Below, in pieces: positions 62,402 to 64,000 of a stretch of 64,000 bases of DNA. Each line of letters starts with the position of its first letter. Position 1 is the first letter of the stretch. Source of the stretch: Glycomyces sambucus. GTDB lineage: Bacteria > Actinomycetota > Actinomycetes > Mycobacteriales > Micromonosporaceae. The notes beneath the pieces are model-generated. The model was not told the DNA's origin and searched no databases. It worked only from the letters and a program-made list of their open reading frames with translations. The stretch lies in NCBI RefSeq assembly GCF_900102815.1, contig NZ_FNGF01000002.1, forward strand, positions 930,001 through 994,000, given 5' to 3'. The translations under genes and the position numbers were made by a program.

Positions 62402-62537
62402 AAGAGACCGGCGCCCCGCCCGGATGTGAGGCGCAATACTGTCCGATCCGACGCCCCGAACCGGATCGGGCCCTCGGACCGCGTTCCGGCCTCACGTCAC
62501 CGAACCGAGCGCCGCCCCCGTGCTAGCTTTGGCGCCC

Positions 62538-63308
62538 ATGGGCGAACATGCAGGCGTCAACTACGCCGAGATCCCCGGGTTCCGGCCTCTGGCGCTCGAC
62601 CTCCACGTACCCCATGGCAAGGGGCCGTTCCCACTGGTGGTCTGGATCCACGGCGGGGCGTTCCTGTTCGGCGATCGCAGGTTCCTGCCCGAGACGCTGC
62701 GACCGGGATCGGTGTTCCAGGCACTCGTCGACGCCGGGATCGCCGTGGCCACGATCGACTACCGGTTCTCGAGCGAAGCCCTGTTCCCCGCCCAACTGGA
62801 CGACGTCCAAGCGGCACTGGCCTTCCTGCGGGAATCCTCGGCGCGGTTCGACCTCGACACCGACCGCATCGGACTGTGGGGCGAATCAGCCGGCGGCCAC
62901 CTCGCCGCCCTCGCCGGGCTCACGGACGGCGCCATCGCCGCCGTCGCCGCCTGGTATCCCCTCACCGACCTCCGCGTCCTCGACCCGCACAACCCCGACA
63001 CCCCTTGGGCGAAGCTGATCGGCGGCTCGCCCGCCGACCTGCCGGCCCCCGCGGCACAGGCCAGCCCGGTCAGCCATGTCTCCGCAACTGCGCCGCCGTT
63101 CCTGATCGTCCACGGCACCAACGATGAAGCACTTCCGCTCAGCCAGAGCGAGCAGCTGCATGCACTGCTGGTGGACTCGGGAGCGAACTCGACCCTCCTA
63201 CCGGTCGAAGGAGCGGGCCACACCTTCACCGGTCACGACGACGTCGAAGGCATCATCGCCCTCACCGTCGCATTCCTCGCGAAGCACCTGACCGTTCCGC
63301 ATCCCTGA
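62538..63308 (+). CDS. Alpha/beta hydrolase (BD-FAE / HSL-like esterase)
   Basis: 256 residues, cytoplasmic. HGG oxyanion motif (VWIHGGAFLFGD), nucleophile GESAGG, acid in HGTNDEALP and His in EGAGHTF complete the triad. The size and order match BD-FAE-like acyl or feruloyl esterases. TAGCTT eight bases before the ATG suggests a nearly leaderless message. It diverges from the metal-chelate operon, and could be under the same box. Confidence 0.84.
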   Translation: MGEHAGVNYAEIPGFRPLALDLHVPHGKGPFPLVVWIHGGAFLFGDRRFLPETLRPGSVFQALVDAGIAVATIDYRFSSEALFPAQLDDVQAALAFLRESSARFDLDTDRIGLWGESAGGHLAALAGLTDGAIAAVAAWYPLTDLRVLDPHNPDTPWAKLIGGSPADLPAPAAQASPVSHVSATAPPFLIVHGTNDEALPLSQSEQLHALLVDSGANSTLLPVEGAGHTFTGHDDVEGIIALTVAFLAKHLTVPHP

Positions 63309-63381
63309 TGCAGTTCGCGCCAGGGCTGACATTCGCAAGGAAATCGACGGCCGCGTCTCCCCGTCTAGTGCCGTCTCGGCC

Positions 63382-63951
63382 TCAGAGATCGAATCCGAAA
63401 CTGCTGCAAGCCTGCTGAATCTCGTAGAGGACCGATTCGGTGTCGTCCTCGGCAGGACCGATGCCCTCCTCCTCGAACTCGATACAGGCCGGCACCCAGT
63501 ACCGGTAGGCCCCCATGAGATCGCTGACCTCGTAGATGCCCTCCACATCCGCGAACTCCTGGATGAACTCCTCCGACCGGTCGGCATCGGTCAGCTTGAC
63601 CCGGAAGGCGGACGGCAGCGTGTCCGCGTCGACGGAATCAAGGATGTCGGGCTGGTCCGCGAAGGTGTCCTGGAACTGCTCGAAAGCTTCGGCCTGGGAC
63701 TCGAACTGGACCTCTTCGGTCAGCGGGTGGTCTCGGAGCGCCGCTTCGACCTGTTCGAGGACACTGTCATCGATATCGCGTTCGAGATAGACGATCACAT
63801 GGTGGTCACCGGGAAACTCAGGAGTCGTCGCCTCGTCCTCCCGGAGGAGGAAGTACGCGAGCGTCCCCGCGGCTGCGACCGCCACGCAGAGGGCCGCGAG
63901 CGCGAGCTTCCGGCCGAGGGGCCGCTTCGCTTTGACGGGCATTGTGGTCAT
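63382..63951 (-). CDS. Membrane-anchored FtsX-ectodomain-like protein
   Basis: 189 residues. One membrane helix near 15-38 follows a basic N-terminus; the rest is outside. Residues about 48-145 match the FtsX extracellular domain pattern: VIVYLERDI, VQFESQAEAFEQFQDTFADQP, LPSAFRVKL and a final FADVEGIYEV. The four-span permease part of FtsX is absent. A C-terminal extension has two Cys. ATG 63951 is picked because TACCTT precedes it by six bases (leaderless); 63957 and 63942 are alternatives. Confidence 0.72.
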   Translation of the reverse strand: MTTMPVKAKRPLGRKLALAALCVAVAAAGTLAYFLLREDEATTPEFPGDHHVIVYLERDIDDSVLEQVEAALRDHPLTEEVQFESQAEAFEQFQDTFADQPDILDSVDADTLPSAFRVKLTDADRSEEFIQEFADVEGIYEVSDLMGAYRYWVPACIEFEEEGIGPAEDDTESVLYEIQQACSSFGFDL

Positions 63952-64000
63952 GACCACAAGGTACTGAGCGACTGCAATCCCGAGGCAGAGCAGGGAGGTC

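Overview
The window is about 70% G+C DNA with strong third-position GC bias, GTG/TTG starts, stop/start overlaps and several leaderless-looking promoters. This points to a filamentous actinomycete; the mix of families would fit Glycomycetaceae or a relative, but that placement is an inference. I see no rRNA, tRNA, CRISPR array, transposase, att site or origin.

Layout. (1) 1-14.6 kb is catabolic: a truncated enolase-superfamily dehydratase, a secreted beta-helix/ricin-lectin protein, an alpha/beta hydrolase, an SDR/acyl-CoA-synthetase/TetR operon behind a palindromic operator, a second TetR, a secreted carboxylesterase with an organic-anion MFS transporter, and a GH39 glycosidase divergent from a LacI repressor with three copies of one 11-bp operator. 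(2) 14.6-19 kb is mixed housekeeping: small secreted proteins, a CNNM/CBS membrane protein and a stand-alone sulfotransferase. (3) 19.2-35.9 kb is the most interesting part: a class I lanthipeptide locus with two complete modification sets. A leaderless SARP-NB-ARC-TPR regulator is followed by precursor 1-LanB1-LanC1, a convergent ABC exporter, then precursor 2-sulfotransferase-LanC2-LanB2-methyltransferase, and a minus-strand gene for a 49-residue exported peptide ending near a Cys-Cys pair. Both leaders carry the FDLD box. (4) 35.9-38.9 kb has a DHA2 drug exporter divergent from a MocR regulator. (5) 38.9-52.9 kb is an iron locus: a tandem AraC regulator sharing an IdeR-type iron box with a siderophore-interacting-protein/methyltransferase fusion, a FecBCDE-type uptake system, an enterochelin-esterase-like hydrolase, a heterodimeric ABC exporter, and a convergent acyltransferase/toroid fusion. 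(6) 53-64 kb has a second carboxylesterase, a TetR/SMR pair with a perfect palindromic operator, MFS exporters, a second metal-chelate uptake operon under a Fur/Zur-like box, a small hydrolase and an orphan FtsX-ectodomain-like protein.

The main new observation is regulatory. Four promoters of the lanthipeptide locus share one architecture: TGAAG-type pentamers repeated every 11 bp, three in a row, with a TTGnnT hexamer beginning exactly 38 nt after the first repeat and a start codon 38-40 nt further on. They precede precursor 1, precursor 2, the ABC exporter, and the 49-residue secreted peptide. This matches the direct-repeat binding mode of SARP regulators and ties the secreted peptide and exporter to both lanthipeptide modules. 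A decayed TPR fragment of a second SARP sits directly before the precursor 2 promoter, suggesting that two SARP-lanA-lanBC units were merged or duplicated. The sulfotransferase inside the second operon predicts a sulfated lanthipeptide, with a single Tyr in precursor 2 as the obvious candidate.
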